Below, piece after piece: positions 1 through 12,291 of a stretch of 64,000 nt of DNA. Each line of letters starts with the position of its first letter. Position 1 is the stretch's first letter. The position numbers were made by a program, and so were the translations under genes. This DNA comes from Ichthyophthirius multifiliis (lineage: Eukaryota > Ciliophora > Oligohymenophorea > Hymenostomatida). The stretch lies in NCBI RefSeq assembly GCF_000220395.1, contig NW_004086595.1:11093-75092 (forward strand). The letters are read 5' to 3'. The notes below the pieces were generated by a model. It worked only from the letters and a program-made list of their open reading frames with translations. It was not told where the DNA came from and searched no databases.

Positions 1-523
1 AATATACCTAAATAATAAATATATATATATATATAATATATATATATATATTTAATTAATATAATTACTTCATATGTAAATTACATGAAAACTCCTTCAA
101 ATAGTTATTCAATATAATTTTTTAAATCGCTATAATATAAATATATGCCTTTTTTTTTTATTTTGGTTATATTTTTAGTTTTACTTTCGAAAACAATATA
201 AAATCTAATCAAAAGTTCTTTGTAATTATTTTTAAAATATTCATCTAAATTTAATAATTCCTATTTTATTTATTTTAATTTTTTTATCATATATATTTTT
301 TTACTTGATTTTATTATATTTTATCTTCATAATTATCTATTTACTTAAAGTATTCAAAATCAAAAAGAATATTTTTATATTTAGAATTTTCTGAATTATC
401 GTAAAATGATTTAGGTATATTTTCAGAAAGTCTTTATAATTCTGCCAATATTGTAGATCCTCTAGAAACTAATTTTAATAGATTTTAGCCACAAACATTT
501 TCAGGAGCTAAAAAATGATTCAT
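1..523 (-). CDS. WASHC5: WASH complex subunit strumpellin, N-terminus (partial)
   Basis: The reverse strand from an ATG at 521-523 reads, in the ciliate code, a sequence matching the start of strumpellin: FLAPENVCGQNLLKLVSRG, then a stretch ending ILAELQRLSENIP, then ILFDFEYFK, close to the animal FLAENNLCGQ..LRIVS..NAIIAELLRLSEFIP..FDFSYFK. Exons are 305-523, 69-260 and 1-7, with introns at 261-304 and 8-68. All junctions are phase 0. Exon 2 reads DEYFKNNYKELLIRFY and ends LFEGVFMQFTYE, again as in the family. Exon 2 carries a Lys-rich insertion that could be a further small intron ending near 140. The rest of this roughly 1,100-residue protein lies left of the window. Strumpellin is a scaffold of the WASH complex, which activates Arp2/3 actin branching on endosomes. 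Identity is confident; splice details are by eye. Confidence 0.85.
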
Positions 524-797
524 ATTTTTATGTTTTTAATTATTAAATATAAAAGAAATAGTATTGTATTATATATATTTTATTTTATTTATTTCTTTTG
601 TAAAATATTTTATATATAATATTAATTTATTTATATATTTTTTTATTTTAATTTTTTTTCTTTTTTATCCAAAAAATACTTGACTATAAATAAAATTATT
701 AAATAAAATTTCTATTTTATAAACTTTTTATAAAAAATTAATAATTTATATATATTATATTTTAGTATAGATTATGAAATTTATTTTTCTTTATTTC

Positions 798-1147
798 TCA
801 ATTATTATAATAAATATCGTTCTTATTTTAAATCTAATAATTATTTTGTTTTTTAAAATTATACTATTCATTTTATATTATAATATTATCGATTTTGTTT
901 ATTATATTATCTTCTTTGTTTTACTATATTTTTATTTTTAAAAATATAATGAAATTAAAATATAAAGTAATTAATTAAATATACAATTTTTAAAATATTA
1001 GAAAAATGATGATATTATTATTTAAATATTTCTTATTATTCTTTGCCAGAATAATTTTCTTTTATTTAGTCTTAAAATTTATTTTAATCTTTATTAATTT
1101 TCTAATAAGAAAAAAAAAATAAATAATCTTCATTTGTATTATTATTA

Positions 1148-1183
<36 letters not shown>

Positions 1184-1634
1184 TTTCTTTATTATCTTTT
1201 ATATTATTATTTTATTAATAATAATTTAAATAATTTTAATTTTATTTTTAGTTTTATTTTTTGTTATTTGTTTCATTTTTATTTTCGTTTTCATTTTCAG
1301 AATAAATATTATAGAATTATTTTATTTTTCTTTATTATTTTAATTATTCTTATTATTTTAATATTTATTATATTTATTATATATAATTTTATATATAAGT
1401 TTTTACTTCTAATTAATATAAGTTTATAACAGCTAATTATTTACTTTATTAATTATTTTAATTTATATTTTTATTAATTTAATCATTTTTTTATTTATTT
1501 TAATTTAATTTTTTATTGCTTTAATGTTATTATTTGTTACTTTTTTCTATAATATTTTTAATCTAATCTTATTTTTTATTATTTTAAAATAATTTTTTAT
1601 TAATTTTATCTTAAAAAATCTAGTTATTAATCAT
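798..1634 (-). CDS. Gln/Asn/Lys-rich ORF, possibly the 3' part of the next gene
   Basis: An ATG at 1632-1634 opens a reverse-strand frame that stays free of TGA until 798-800 and is almost entirely Gln, Asn, Lys and Ile. It lies in the same frame as the TGA that closes the neighbouring gene at 1725, so the two may be one gene with an intron or sequencing error between them. Near the AAT microsatellite (1142-1180) the better coding reading moves to another frame, with SGKEQQEIFKQQ and HHFSNILK. A plausible intron precedes a final segment beginning KEDNIINKID. In such AT-rich DNA a long TGA-free frame is weak evidence, so this is a low-confidence call. No domain is recognised. Confidence 0.35.
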
Positions 1635-1724
1635 ACTATTTAATATATAAATTAAAATTAAAAAAAAAAAAAAAAAAATATTACTCAATACAATTTTTTT
1701 TTTATTAACTTTATTCTATATTAC

Positions 1725-2603
1725 TCATATAATTATTTAAGATTTTTTATTTTTTTAACCAGAATCATTTTATATATTTATTTATTTTTTTTGATCCTAA
1801 ATATTATTTTCTTTAGAAATAATTTTCTTTCTTAAAAAATTATTATTTAAAATACATGTATTAGTCGTTATTTTTTTAGAAAAATCATTATTTTTTTAAC
1901 CTTACAATTAATCATTTTAATTTTTTTATTATTAAAACTCTTTATCAAAAAACAAATCAATTTATTTTATTTTATTTAATATTTCTTTTTTCTTTATTTC
2001 GGCTATTTAAAATAAAGAAAAGTTCTTATAAATAATTTATTATTGATTTTCGAAATTATCTTTGTTTTAATTCGGTAAATATAATGATTATTATTTTTAT
2101 TTTAATCTTTTTTATATTTTTTTTTCAATTATTTCGTTTTTTATATATTTCTATTTATTAATAAAATATTGATATTCTTCTTTTTCTTATTAATTTTTTA
2201 TATCGTTTTCTGTTTAAATTTATTTTTCTATTTATGTTTCTTTCTAATCTTATTTTTCATATTATAATTTTTATTCTAAAATTTCAAAAGATGATTTTTC
2301 ATTTAAATTTTCAATTTATTCTTTAGGAATTTCATTTTCATCTTTTTAAATTTCAATTTCTTCTTTTAAAATTTAATTTTATATTAAATTAACTCTCTAA
2401 TTATCCTCTTCATTGTTTATAATTAATTATTATTATTCAAAATAATTATCTTATTCTTAATTTGAATTACTCTATGTTTTTTACTAACTATTTTAAAAAT
2501 TCAAACATTCCTCTTGATATCTTACTATTTCCTAATCTTAATTGATGAGATCAGTTTTTTATTCTTGTAAATAAAATTAATTATTATTATTATTATTATT
2601 AAA

Positions 2604-2651
<48 letters not shown>

Positions 2652-3420
2652 TTTATTTATCATTTAATTTTCACCTTCCATATTTAATTACTAAATAGGA
2701 ATACATTAGAATTCTTTAACTTTTTAATCATTATCCTTAATATAAAAAAGTTAGCTAAAATTATTTTATTTTTAACCACTAAATGAAAGTTTAAAAGATT
2801 ACTCTGCAGTTTATTCATGTACAGTAGTTAAATTTAAGTAATTAGAATATTAATGTTAAAAAAAGTATAAAGATTAAACTCTATATATTTATTTAAATAA
2901 TATAATATAAAAAAAATTCTTACCTTTAATTTTTTTATAATTATTTAATTTTTTATTTTTCAAATTCAGAAGTTACTTGTCTTGTATTTATATAAGTAGT
3001 TTATTTATTTCTTATATTATTTTTATATTAAGATAAACCAAGGTCACTTTTTATATTTGGTTATGATAATGGAGTATTTATTATTTATTAATTCATTTTA
3101 TTTTTTTCTTATTTTATTAAACATAAAGTATTTTTATATTGTAAGGGTTTATTATTTAAATATATATTAGCTGAATGATGACTGTTATATTATTATTTTT
3201 AATTTGTAGTATTATATAAAGAATACTATTTAAAATTATAGTTAGTGTTTATAAGTTATTGTTTATAATTAATAATATCTTGTTTTGGTTAATTTATCTA
3301 TATACAACTTTTTAATCTTGTTATTATTTGTTTAGGAGAAGTTTTTTGTAAAGTATTATACGTCTTGGCTGAAGGTGAAGTTTAAAATGTTTGGTTGATT
3401 AAATTTATTTGCTAATTCAT
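1725..3420 (-). CDS. Asn/Gln-rich hypothetical protein with poly-Asn tract
   Basis: Starts at ATG 3418-3420 and ends at TGA 1725-1727. Exon 1 is 2924-3420, intron 2881-2923 (43 nt, GTAAGA..ATAG), exon 2 1725-2880; the join keeps frame and gives about 550 residues. The first 230 residues have ordinary composition, for example TFQTSPSAKTYNTLQKTSPK and LNLTTVHEQTAEQSFKLSFS, which random AT-rich DNA would not give. A poly-Asn tract encoded by AAT repeats (2580-2652) follows, then a Lys/Glu/Gln-rich, probably coiled-coil half. I checked the second half for in-frame TGA and found none. No known domain is seen, so function is unknown. Homopolymeric Asn/Gln proteins of this kind are common in ciliates. 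Confidence 0.6.
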
Positions 3421-4455
3421 ATATTATTATTTTTTCTAATATTTTATATTAGTTTTTTTTTATTTTAAATAACATATAAATAAAAAAATAAAAAATAAAT
3501 ATATGAATTTATATTTATATATAATATATATAATAATTTTGTCATATTTATTTAAATTTAGTTTGTTAAAATTGTTTAAGTATTTATATAAAATTTTATT
3601 AATATAAAATTACACTTTTAATATGATGTTTTTATAGTTATCTAATTATTTTTTTAATATAAATGTTTAATTTTTCTAATAATATAATTAATATTTTTCA
3701 ATCTAATACTCATATTTATAAAAAAAAATAAAAAAAAAAAACATTCTAAATAAAATAAAATAAAAATAATATAAAATTTAAAATATAAATTAGTAAAAAA
3801 ATCTTTTGAAAAAATATTACACATAAATATAAAATAAAAAAATATAAATATTTAATAAAATAAAATATATATATATATATATATACATAATAATAAAATA
3901 AAATAAAAAAAAATCATTATTAAATTCACATAATTTAAATTTATTTATTTAAATCTTTTTAATGTAATTTATGTTTATTATTATTATTATATAGATTCTA
4001 AAATATAATTAATAAATTATATATGAAAACATTTTTTATATTAAAAAAATTCTTTAATCTTTATTAAAAATCATTAAAATAAAAAAAAATCATGTAGCTT
4101 TTAAAAACTCAATATAATTTATATATCCTAAAAAAAAAAAATTTCTAAGGTTATCAACAAATTAAAGAAAATTTTAAAATATCATTTTTATATTAAAAAA
4201 TATATTTTTATTAAAATATTTTTAAAATAATAAAACATAATTTCTTTAATAATTACAAGAAAAATTATAAAAAACAAATTTAGTATAAAAACTTTATAAT
4301 ATATTAAATATTTTAATAAAAAACTGATTGAATATTATTTAATAGTTTATTATTTAATTTTAATATTAGTATTATTAATAACATTTATTTATTTAAAATT
4401 AAATTTATAAATATAAATTAAGTAAATGTTCAACACAAAAAAAATTATTATAATT
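3421..4455. other. Intergenic AT-rich stretch
   Basis: About 1 kb of mainly A and T homopolymers and short TA runs between two tail-to-head minus-strand genes. It would contain the promoter of the Asn-rich gene and the 3' region of PRPF18. A plus-strand TGA-free frame from an ATG near 4092 to about 4329 exists, but its Lys/Tyr/Ile composition is what random sequence of this bias gives, so I do not call it a gene. Confidence 0.5.
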
Positions 4456-5881
4456 TCAAAATAAATCTTCCATCAAAGCTATAAAAAAAAATTGAATATA
4501 TGTAAAATATATATATATATTTATATATATTTATATATTTATAAATATAAATATTATTATAATATTTATATATATATCTATTTATTTTTAATATATATTA
4601 TTATTTTATTTAAAATATTACATATAACTTTTATTTTTTACTTATTTAATTAATATATTATTATTAATATTATATATTTAACTCAAATTTTTAATCATCA
4701 AATAAAAAATATATATAATACTTACTATCAAAATTAACCATCTTAGATTTATCATCAGCCGGAAATAAAAGTTAAGAAACAGTAACTAATCTTTTTATTG
4801 ACTAAAGATATTTTCTTGTTGCTTCATCATTAAGAATATCTTTTTTTTTAAAAAAAATATATATAATTATTAAACTAATAAATATTTATTACGTGCAACT
4901 TAAGAACTAAAAATCTTCGATCTTCCCGCTCTTTCATGAATACCAACCATAGTAACTCCCATCGGCCAAGCCGCATTTCCTATAGCTAATTATAAATATT
5001 TATCATTAGCTTTAGAATATTCTCTCATTAAACAATAATGTGCTATAACATAGAGTCCATCAAGAATTTCTTCTGAACATTTTTAATCCTTTAATAAACC
5101 AAAAAGAGGTTTTAGATATTCAATAGTTTACCTATATGTACCTATTAATTTTTATCCTTAAGGGCTTTTTTATCCTCTTCTGTAGAAAATCTCTAATCTA
5201 ATTTAATCTGCCAGTCTTTGAGTGTTTTTTTACTCCATATATATACATCTTAGCTTTTTTTTTCATTGGAAACGTTTTTTATTTTTTCTGTGGTTTTTTT
5301 TTTTTTTTATCCAATTCCTAAATTATCATTTGTGGTTTCTTCTTTTAAAAAACTTTCCTATTATTATAATGTTTTGAATAAATTATTAATTTTATCATCA
5401 TCTATATATAAATCATCTTATTTTTATTTGTTTTTAAAATCTTCGTCATTCATTTTTAAAAACTTATCGAAAACATTCCCGCCTTAACTTTTATTTTCCA
5501 TTTATTCAATTTCTAATTTTCTTAATCTTTTATACCTTTACATTGCTGTTTCTCCAAAAAATGTAATTGGAGCTCCAAAACTTCGAAGCTTTTTTACTAT
5601 TTCTTCAAAAGGTATTGGAGGTAATTCAGTTTCTTGTTTTTCTATGTTTAATATGTCATCTAATTTGGGATCTTTTTTTAATTTCTTATATGGATTTGAT
5701 ATTGTTTTTTCTAATTCTTCTAGATATTGTTGATTTTTTTATTTTTCTTTCTCTTTTTCATTTTATAAATCTTCCAAATATTATCTTTCACGTTCTTTTT
5801 CGATAACAGAATTTCTTATATATTGGCCTTGTGCTTTTATTTCTTGTTACTTTTTACTTAGTACTCTTTTAAGGAATCCAT
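4456..5881 (-). CDS. PRPF18: Pre-mRNA-splicing factor 18
   Basis: Clear Prp18 family member. Near the N-terminus the PRP4-like motif reads FEEIVKKLRSFGAPITFFGE. The C-terminal Prp18 domain reads WSKKTLKDWQIKLD, YLKPLFGLLKDQK, then LAIGNAAWPMGVTMVGIHER, AGRSKIF, and after an intron HILNDEATRKYLQSIKRL. The AIGNAPWP.GVTMVGIH.R.GR.KI block is diagnostic. Introns: 4840-4892 (phase 1 in the His codon) and 4479-4725, leaving a last exon 4456-4478 that ends in TGA. Prp18 acts with the U5 snRNP and Slu7 in the second step of splicing. Two reading-frame problems remain. After MDSLKE near 5865, either one base is missing (continuing VLSKKQQE) or there is a 22-nt intron. Near 5130 one base appears missing before TIEYLKP. 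Both look like sequencing errors, since all conserved parts are intact. Confidence 0.9.
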
Positions 5882-6059
5882 ATATATAAATTATTATTCA
5901 ATTTTTTTAAATATGTATTTATATTTCTTTCTAGTTAATAAGAAATCAAATTTATTTTAATATAAAAAGACACATATAGATATATTTTTTAAAAAAATAA
6001 ATAAAAATCATATATTTATTTTTTAGAAATAAAAAAAAACATAAAAATGATAATATTAA

Positions 6060-6225
6060 TCTTGACTCTATTTTTTAAAGATAAATAGAGTGTAAATTAT
6101 TATCTAAATCAATAAGATATTTATAATCTTATAAAAGTTATTTAGACTTGCATAGGGCTTTTTTTTATATAGAAATAGCTCTTACTTATAAAGGTAATAT
6201 GATGCAAGTAAATCAACTTTTATCA
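6060..6225. ncRNA. Candidate structured non-coding RNA
   Basis: The region lacks a convincing ORF but holds nested inverted repeats unusual for this base composition. Hairpin A pairs 6065-6073 with 6083-6091 (9 perfect pairs, ACTCTATTT/AAATAGAGT). Hairpin B pairs 6112-6118 with 6126-6132 (7 pairs). A long stem pairs 6131-6139 with 6215-6223, 6140-6144 with 6209-6213 and 6147-6153 with 6202-6208, giving 21 pairs interrupted only by small bulges. Inside it 6154-6159 (AGGGCT) pairs with 6177-6182 (AGCTCT, one G-U). B and the long stem share two bases, so they may alternate. I do not recognise U1-U6, SRP, RNase P, 5S, tRNA or a telomerase template. Strand is undetermined. It lies between the start of PRPF18 and the end of the next gene. 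Confidence 0.45.
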
Positions 6226-6825
6226 ATTTTTAATTATATAAATATTTTAAATTTGTAAATATAAAAATAAGTTTTTGTATTAAATTACAACTAAATAAAT
6301 GGTTTAAATAATTAAACTAATTTTATTAAGCTTTATATAATATCTGTATATAATTTTTAATTCAAATATTAAATATAATTTAATTATTAAAAATGTATAA
6401 AAGTAATTTAATTAATTGTAAAAATAAGAAATAAATATTTATAAATAAATACAAATAATATTAAGTGTGTTTAAAAGAATAAATATTATAAAAATACAAA
6501 CTCTTTAAGTAATTAGCAAAAAAAAAAATATTAATTAATTTTAAAGTTATAGGATTGAATATTATTAATTTTTTAATTAAAATGTCAATAAATAATTTAC
6601 TAAATGATATAAATATGAATGTGATACTTAGAGAAAAAAAAAAAAAAATAATTTCTATAAAATCATAAGTATATAATTTTAAAAAGTTTTTAAATATTAA
6701 TTTTATTAAAAAACTTATATAAATTATAAATAAAAATTAAATAACATTTTATTAATTTTATATATAATGAAGTTTAATATTAATAAATAAAAATAAAATA
6801 GTATTTTATATCTTATTCTCTTTTT
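6226..6825. other. Intergenic AT-rich stretch
   Basis: About 600 bases with no clear feature. One TGA-free plus-strand frame from ATG 6582 to about 6770 begins MSINNLLNDINMNVILREKK, which looks mildly coding, but it is short and unsupported. Confidence 0.4.
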
Positions 6826-7038
6826 TCAATCTGGAATAAATATATAATTTGCTTTTTCTTATTATTTTAACTTACAATTATTTTTAATAAAATCATCAAT
6901 AACTATTACTAAAGATTCTTATTTTTATTTTCTTTGAATAGTTTAAAATTATTATTTAAAAGAATTATTATTAGGTAATTTAGAATTATTGTTATATTAT
7001 ACAATATCATTTTAACTATATTTATTTTTAAAATTATA

Positions 7039-7086
<48 letters not shown>

Positions 7087-7882
7087 TTATTATTTTTTAA
7101 TTAATTATTTTTCAAACTATATTAATTATTATTTTACAGCAATATTTTTTTTTTCATATTATTTATATTCTTTTTATTCTTTATATGGAGAATATTTTTA
7201 TTAAATATATAAATCGTTATTTGATTAAATAGTCAAATTTTTTATTTAATTTTTATTTTATTATTATTATTAATTACTTATTTCAGTTTAAATATTTTCT
7301 ATTTAATCATTTTCTATTGATGAAATTTATTAAATATTATCAAATTATGATTTCTATTATTTAATTTCACATTTTTATTGTTATTAAAATATTTTTTATT
7401 AATCATATTTTGATAACTATATTTATTTTTAATATTGATATTATTCAAATATTTTAGAATATTATTGATTTTTTTTAAATATTAATTTATTTAATTAAGT
7501 TTGTTAATTTAAATCATTTTTTTGATTTTATTATTATTTATTTATTAAATTTTTATATTAAATTTATTAATTTTCATGATTTTATATAAATTATAATTAG
7601 TTTATATTTTTTTAATATTTTATATTTGAAACATTTTATTTTGCTTTTTTATTTAAATATTTTTATTGATTATATTATTATTATTATAATTAGTTTGATT
7701 TTTTTTATTGATTATCTTGGATTTAATGTATAATATTTTTTTATTAGTTTTATTAAGATAAATGCTTTTATTATTATTGGAAATTATATTGTTTTAATAA
7801 ATTTAAATTATATTATTATAATTGAAATTATTATTATTATTATAATTAATATTATAGTTATTGTTATTATTTATATTAATGA

Positions 7883-7940
<58 letters not shown>

Positions 7941-9051
7941 ACTATTCAATAATATTTTTTTAAACTTTTTATTATTAATTTTTTTCTTATTAATCAATTA
8001 TTAAAAATTTTTATTATTGTATTTATTTTAATTGATTTTAATTTTTATTTAATTCTTAATATTTTGATTTATTTTATATTTTATTTAATTAACTCTATTT
8101 TTAATTTTAAAACTATTTACTATTTCCTAAATTACTATATTATATATTTGTCAATTCATTTTAATTTAATTTTTATATAATATTTTCATTTATGTTTTTA
8201 CTTTTTTATGAATTATATTTATTTTATATATGTAAGTTGTTATTTATTGTATTAGTTGTTTTATTAATATCATGTTTATTCTCTATATTTTAAATTTAGT
8301 TTATCAGTTATATTTACTCTTCATTATCATAAATTAATTTCATTTCAACACTATTATCTGAAGTATTTATATTTTGAATTTCATATTCAAATAATTTACA
8401 TAAAGATTCTTCTTTAAAACTTGATATGGATTTATTCTATTTAGTTATTATTTAACTATTGTCATTACTTATTACTGTTTTATTACATAATAATGATTTT
8501 TCTTGATTTGATATTAAATCTTATTCACTTGATATTAATTTATATTTACTAGATTTTTCTATATTGCTGAGAAAAGATTTATAATTTTTTTCTATATTCA
8601 ATACTTATTTTTATTTATTAAAAAATTCTCTATTGCATAGAAATGATTTTTCTATGTCTGAAATCGAATAATCTTTACTTGAAATATACTCATGTTTTGT
8701 TTATAATTATGCATCATATTCGAAATACTATAATTCATATATATTTAATGTTTCTAAAAACTCATTATTATCATTATCTTTTTCTATTATAGATTAATCA
8801 AATATTTCTTTTAAGTTTTTAATATCAGAATAAGTATTATTATTTTAATATTATTTTGATATAAGTTCATTAAGTTTTTTTTATATATAATCATATTCAT
8901 CATTTTATTTATATTCGTCTTATAAAAAATAAGCTTTTTAATTTAAAATTTAATTAGTTAATTAATATTGCTTTTGCTTTTCTAAAAACTTTATTTTTTA
9001 ATAATTTCTAAACTCTTCATCTTCTATGTATTCATTATAAAAAAAATCCAT
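6826..9051 (-). CDS. 741-residue Gln/Asn-rich hypothetical protein
   Basis: An uninterrupted ciliate-code frame from ATG 9049-9051 to TGA 6826-6828 (742 codons, no intron needed). The first 250 residues are acidic and of mixed composition, for example MDFFYNEYIEDEEFRNYQK and NIYELQYFEYDAQLQTKHEY. A short Ser/Leu motif recurs as DIEKSFLCN, NIEKSSKYK and NQEKSLLCN, suggesting small internal repeats. The middle and C-terminal parts are dominated by Gln and Asn. Near 7880-7937 a tandem TAA tract gives poly-Gln, and near 7038-7087 an AAT tract gives poly-Asn. The end, VIVIDDFIKNNCKL..ANYIFIPD, again looks like ordinary protein. No domain is recognised. The unbroken frame, with sensible sequence at both ends, supports a real gene. 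Confidence 0.7.
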
Positions 9052-10039
9052 TTTATATAAATATAATACAAAAAAAAATATATAAATATTTTATTTATAT
9101 TATAATTTGTGTTTTAGATTTTTTTTTTTTTTTTTTAAATATAATGAATTTGCGCAATTTTTTATTATTTTTTCCGAGTTTAATTATATTGGCAATTTTA
9201 TTTAAATTTTTTGTTTTTTGGCAAAATATTAGAATACTATAATTTTGTTATTTAAACATTTTTTTTTATTTTTTTAGGAACCCAAAATACATTTTATTTT
9301 TTATATTATTTTATCTTTATATAAATAACAAAAAATAATACTAAAATATTAAAATATAAAAAAAAATATATATATATATATATACATATATATTTTCTTT
9401 CTTTTTAAATATAAATATTGTATGAAATTATTTAATATAAAAGGCTATTTTTGTTAAATAAATAATTAGATTTAATACAATGTAGTGTTTTTATTTATAT
9501 TATAAATTTATTATTTATATAATATTAATTCATTTTAATTTTTTTTCTCTTTTTATTATATTAATTTATTTCTTTTAATATTAATGATTAATTTCATTAT
9601 TATTACATTCAAGAAATTTAAAATTAAATATGTATTGCTTAAAATTAATGTAATTATAAATTTATATTATCAAAAAATAGCAAATATTAATAATGGTTGT
9701 TATAAACTATTTAATTATTAAATTAATAATTTGATTATAATAAAAATAAATGTAATTATCATCCCTATTTAATAATTTATACATATTTCTTCTTCTTTTA
9801 CTTTTAAATTTTAAAAATTATTATCACATATATATAAAAAAAAGGACCAATTAAATAATATTATTATCTATAAAATAATTTTTTTAAATATAAAATGCAT
9901 TTTATTATTTACTTAATTTCTTATCATAATAAGTAAATACATATATATACTTTATTTTAATATAAAAATAAATAAGATTCCAATTTAAAATTTATATAAA
10001 ATACTATAAATATTTCAAAAAAAATAAAAATAAAAAAAA
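9052..10039. promoter_or_regulatory. Divergent intergenic region
   Basis: Nearly 1 kb separating the start of the minus-strand Gln/Asn-rich gene from the start of the plus-strand biotin-protein ligase, so it should contain both promoters. It consists of T- and A-rich runs and a TA tract near 9366-9384. I see no conserved motif that I can name. Confidence 0.4.
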
Positions 10040-11715
10040 ATGAACTAATTTAAATTAATAAAAACATAATACTAATAATTTCTTAATGCCTCCAAAGGAG
10101 ACCAAGAATCCACAAAATAAATAATATAAACACTAAAACAATAAAACATTTTAATAATATAAAACACCAATACTTCTTTATTATTAAAAAATTAAAATAC
10201 CTTTTAATAATAACTAGGAATAACATACCAAAATCAGTTTTAAAATCCAAACTATATAAAAAATATATAAAAAGCAGGTTTTTTAAAAAATAACCACAAT
10301 TTTATAAAAATTGAAGAAAAGGAAAAAAATTAAGAATTAATTAATTTTTTTAATATTTTTTTCTTAAATTTTATTTAAATAATTGATTTTTATTATTTTT
10401 CGGATTTTTTCAAAAATACATATTCTAATACTGAATTTTTTAAAAATTAAAAAACGTCTTTTTTTGGTTTAAATACTACTTTTGAAAAAAATTCTTAACA
10501 AATTTTACCTTTTTAATATGATTGGGCATTAGTTTCTATATTTTTTGTTAAATAGAATTAAAGTTTAAGTGCTTTACTGAAAAATGAATATGGTGAAAAT
10601 ATTCCTATTAAAATAAATAAAGGTGAAATAATTATTTAGGGAGGAATTTGTTTACAAATTTTAACAAATAATGAATTAAAAGCATAATTTTAAAATTCAT
10701 AAAAAAATAAATTTTTAATTAAATAAATTTTCTCTTTTTCATCTTTTTGGCATTTTATGATTACTTTTTATAAAAAAATGTTAATTTTTTATATAAAAAA
10801 GGTTCTATTATTTAAAAAATTGAATTTTAATAGTGTATATCTTGGATAAAATTATATGAAAAGTACATATATGTATAAACATGTAAATAATACATAAAAT
10901 AATTATCAAATAATATAAATGAAGAAACTCCAAAACTAGAAAAAATTCGCTAACTAGGAATAAAAGGAAATAAATAGATAAATATATTCGAATTCAATAT
11001 TTTAGACTCAACTATGAACATAGGAGAATTTTTTAAAATAAATTAAAAAAAAGATACTTTTTATGCTTTTTTAACCAAATATTAAATCCAAGGTTAAGGA
11101 TAAGGTAAAAATAAATGGATATCCCCAAAAGGGAATTTCTATTGTACTTTTTTAATTAATTTTCCTATTTTTTCATCTATTATTCCTTTGATTATTTCTT
11201 TGGTAGTTTGTGAGAGTTTAGATTAAATGCTTTTTTAGAAACAAAAAAAAGATTTTTTAAAAATTAAATGGATTAATGATGTGCATTTTGAAAATAAAAA
11301 AATTGCAGGAATATTAGTTAAAAGTGATCAAAATATGAATCTTTTAATTGGTGTTGGGGTAAATTTATATGTAAAACCAAAAGAATTGGAAAATTAGACG
11401 ATTTCTTTATTTGATATTATTTAATAAAAAATAGATCCTGTCGATTTTTTAGATATTCTTTGGGAAAAAATTTATTATTATTTAGATATCATTTAATATA
11501 ATAACGAATTAACTAAATAATTGATTAATAAAATTAATTAAAGGTTAGCTTTTTAAGGCGAAAAAATATATATTTATGATTATTAATTGAAAAATATTAT
11601 ACATGAAGGGATTTTTTTAGGAATTAATTAATGGGGAAATGCCCTTATTTAAGATTTAGATGATCCAAGTAAAGTTTAGGTAGTTATATAGGGAAGAATG
11701 AGAAAAAATAAATGA
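10040..11715 (+). CDS. HLCS: Biotin-protein ligase (holocarboxylase synthetase)
   Basis: Joins biotin to carboxylase Lys residues via biotinyl-AMP. The catalytic domain lies in exon 2 (10925-11715) and shows FNILDSTM (usual DSTN/DSTM), GQGQGKNKWISPKGNFYCTF (usual GRGR..W.SP.GNLY), then KWINDVHFENKKIAGILVKS and LLIGVGVNLYVKP (usual KWPNDI...KIAGIL, IGIGIN). The C-terminal subdomain reads GIFLGINQWGNALIQDLDD. The Arg residues of GRGR are replaced by Gln codons, worth noting because that loop binds biotinyl-AMP. Start ATG 10040-10042; intron 10863-10924 (62 nt) restores frame, giving about 537 residues. The N-terminal 290 residues (with FLNASKGDQESTKQIIQ and FQYDWALVSIFFVKQNQS) are clearly coding but I could not assign a domain. 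Yeast and animal enzymes also carry a long N-terminal region. The intron position is inferred. Confidence 0.8.
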
Positions 11716-11854
11716 TTTTTTTATATTATTTATATATATATAATTATAAAATAAATAAAAAATATATTTTTAATTAAAAATTCTTTTTTTTTTTATTAAA
11801 TAAAAAAAAAGTCTAACTTTTTGTTGTTTTTGTAATTTATAAAATCTTCCAAAA

Positions 11855-12064
11855 ATGCATTTTAAATAAATTTCTAATATAAGAACAATAAAGCGAATTA
11901 AAAAAATCTTTTATATTGGATAAAATTAGTTAGATATCGAACTTTTTAACTTAAAGAAAATAATAAACCTATTAACAAATTTAAAGTAGAAAAAAAAAAA
12001 CAAAAAAACATAAAAAACAAAGTAAAAATTAGATAATAAATAAGTTTTTAAAATTAATATTTGA
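11855..12064 (+). CDS. Possible small basic protein
   Basis: ATG 11855-11857 to TGA 12062-12064 gives 69 residues beginning MHFKQISNIRTIKRIKKIFY and rich in Lys, Ile and Asn. An overlapping frame is also open. The content is only slightly better than expected for random AT-rich DNA, so this may be a spurious ORF or part of an untranslated region. Confidence 0.2.
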
Positions 12065-12291
12065 TCTTTTAATAAAAGCCACTATTAATATCTTTTTTTG
12101 TTTAATTTTTTATTAAAAATAATAACAAAAGAAGACATATATATTTCTTTTTATTTTTTTTTATAAATTATTTATTTCTGTAAAAAATTCTAATTTATAA
12201 TTCAAACGCATAATTTTAAATTTTATTTAATTTTTTATTTAAATATAAATAAACTCCATTTATAATAATTAATCTTCATTTATTTTAAAAA

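Noticed and set aside
5236..5340. Frameshift suspected at the A15 run in PRPF18
   Set aside because: Recounting the run showed that the frame is maintained through it into the WSKKTLKDW block.
7803..7997. Minus-strand poly-Asn ORF
   Set aside because: It is out of frame with the 742-codon ciliate-code ORF, which reads the same array as poly-Gln and is intact from start to stop.
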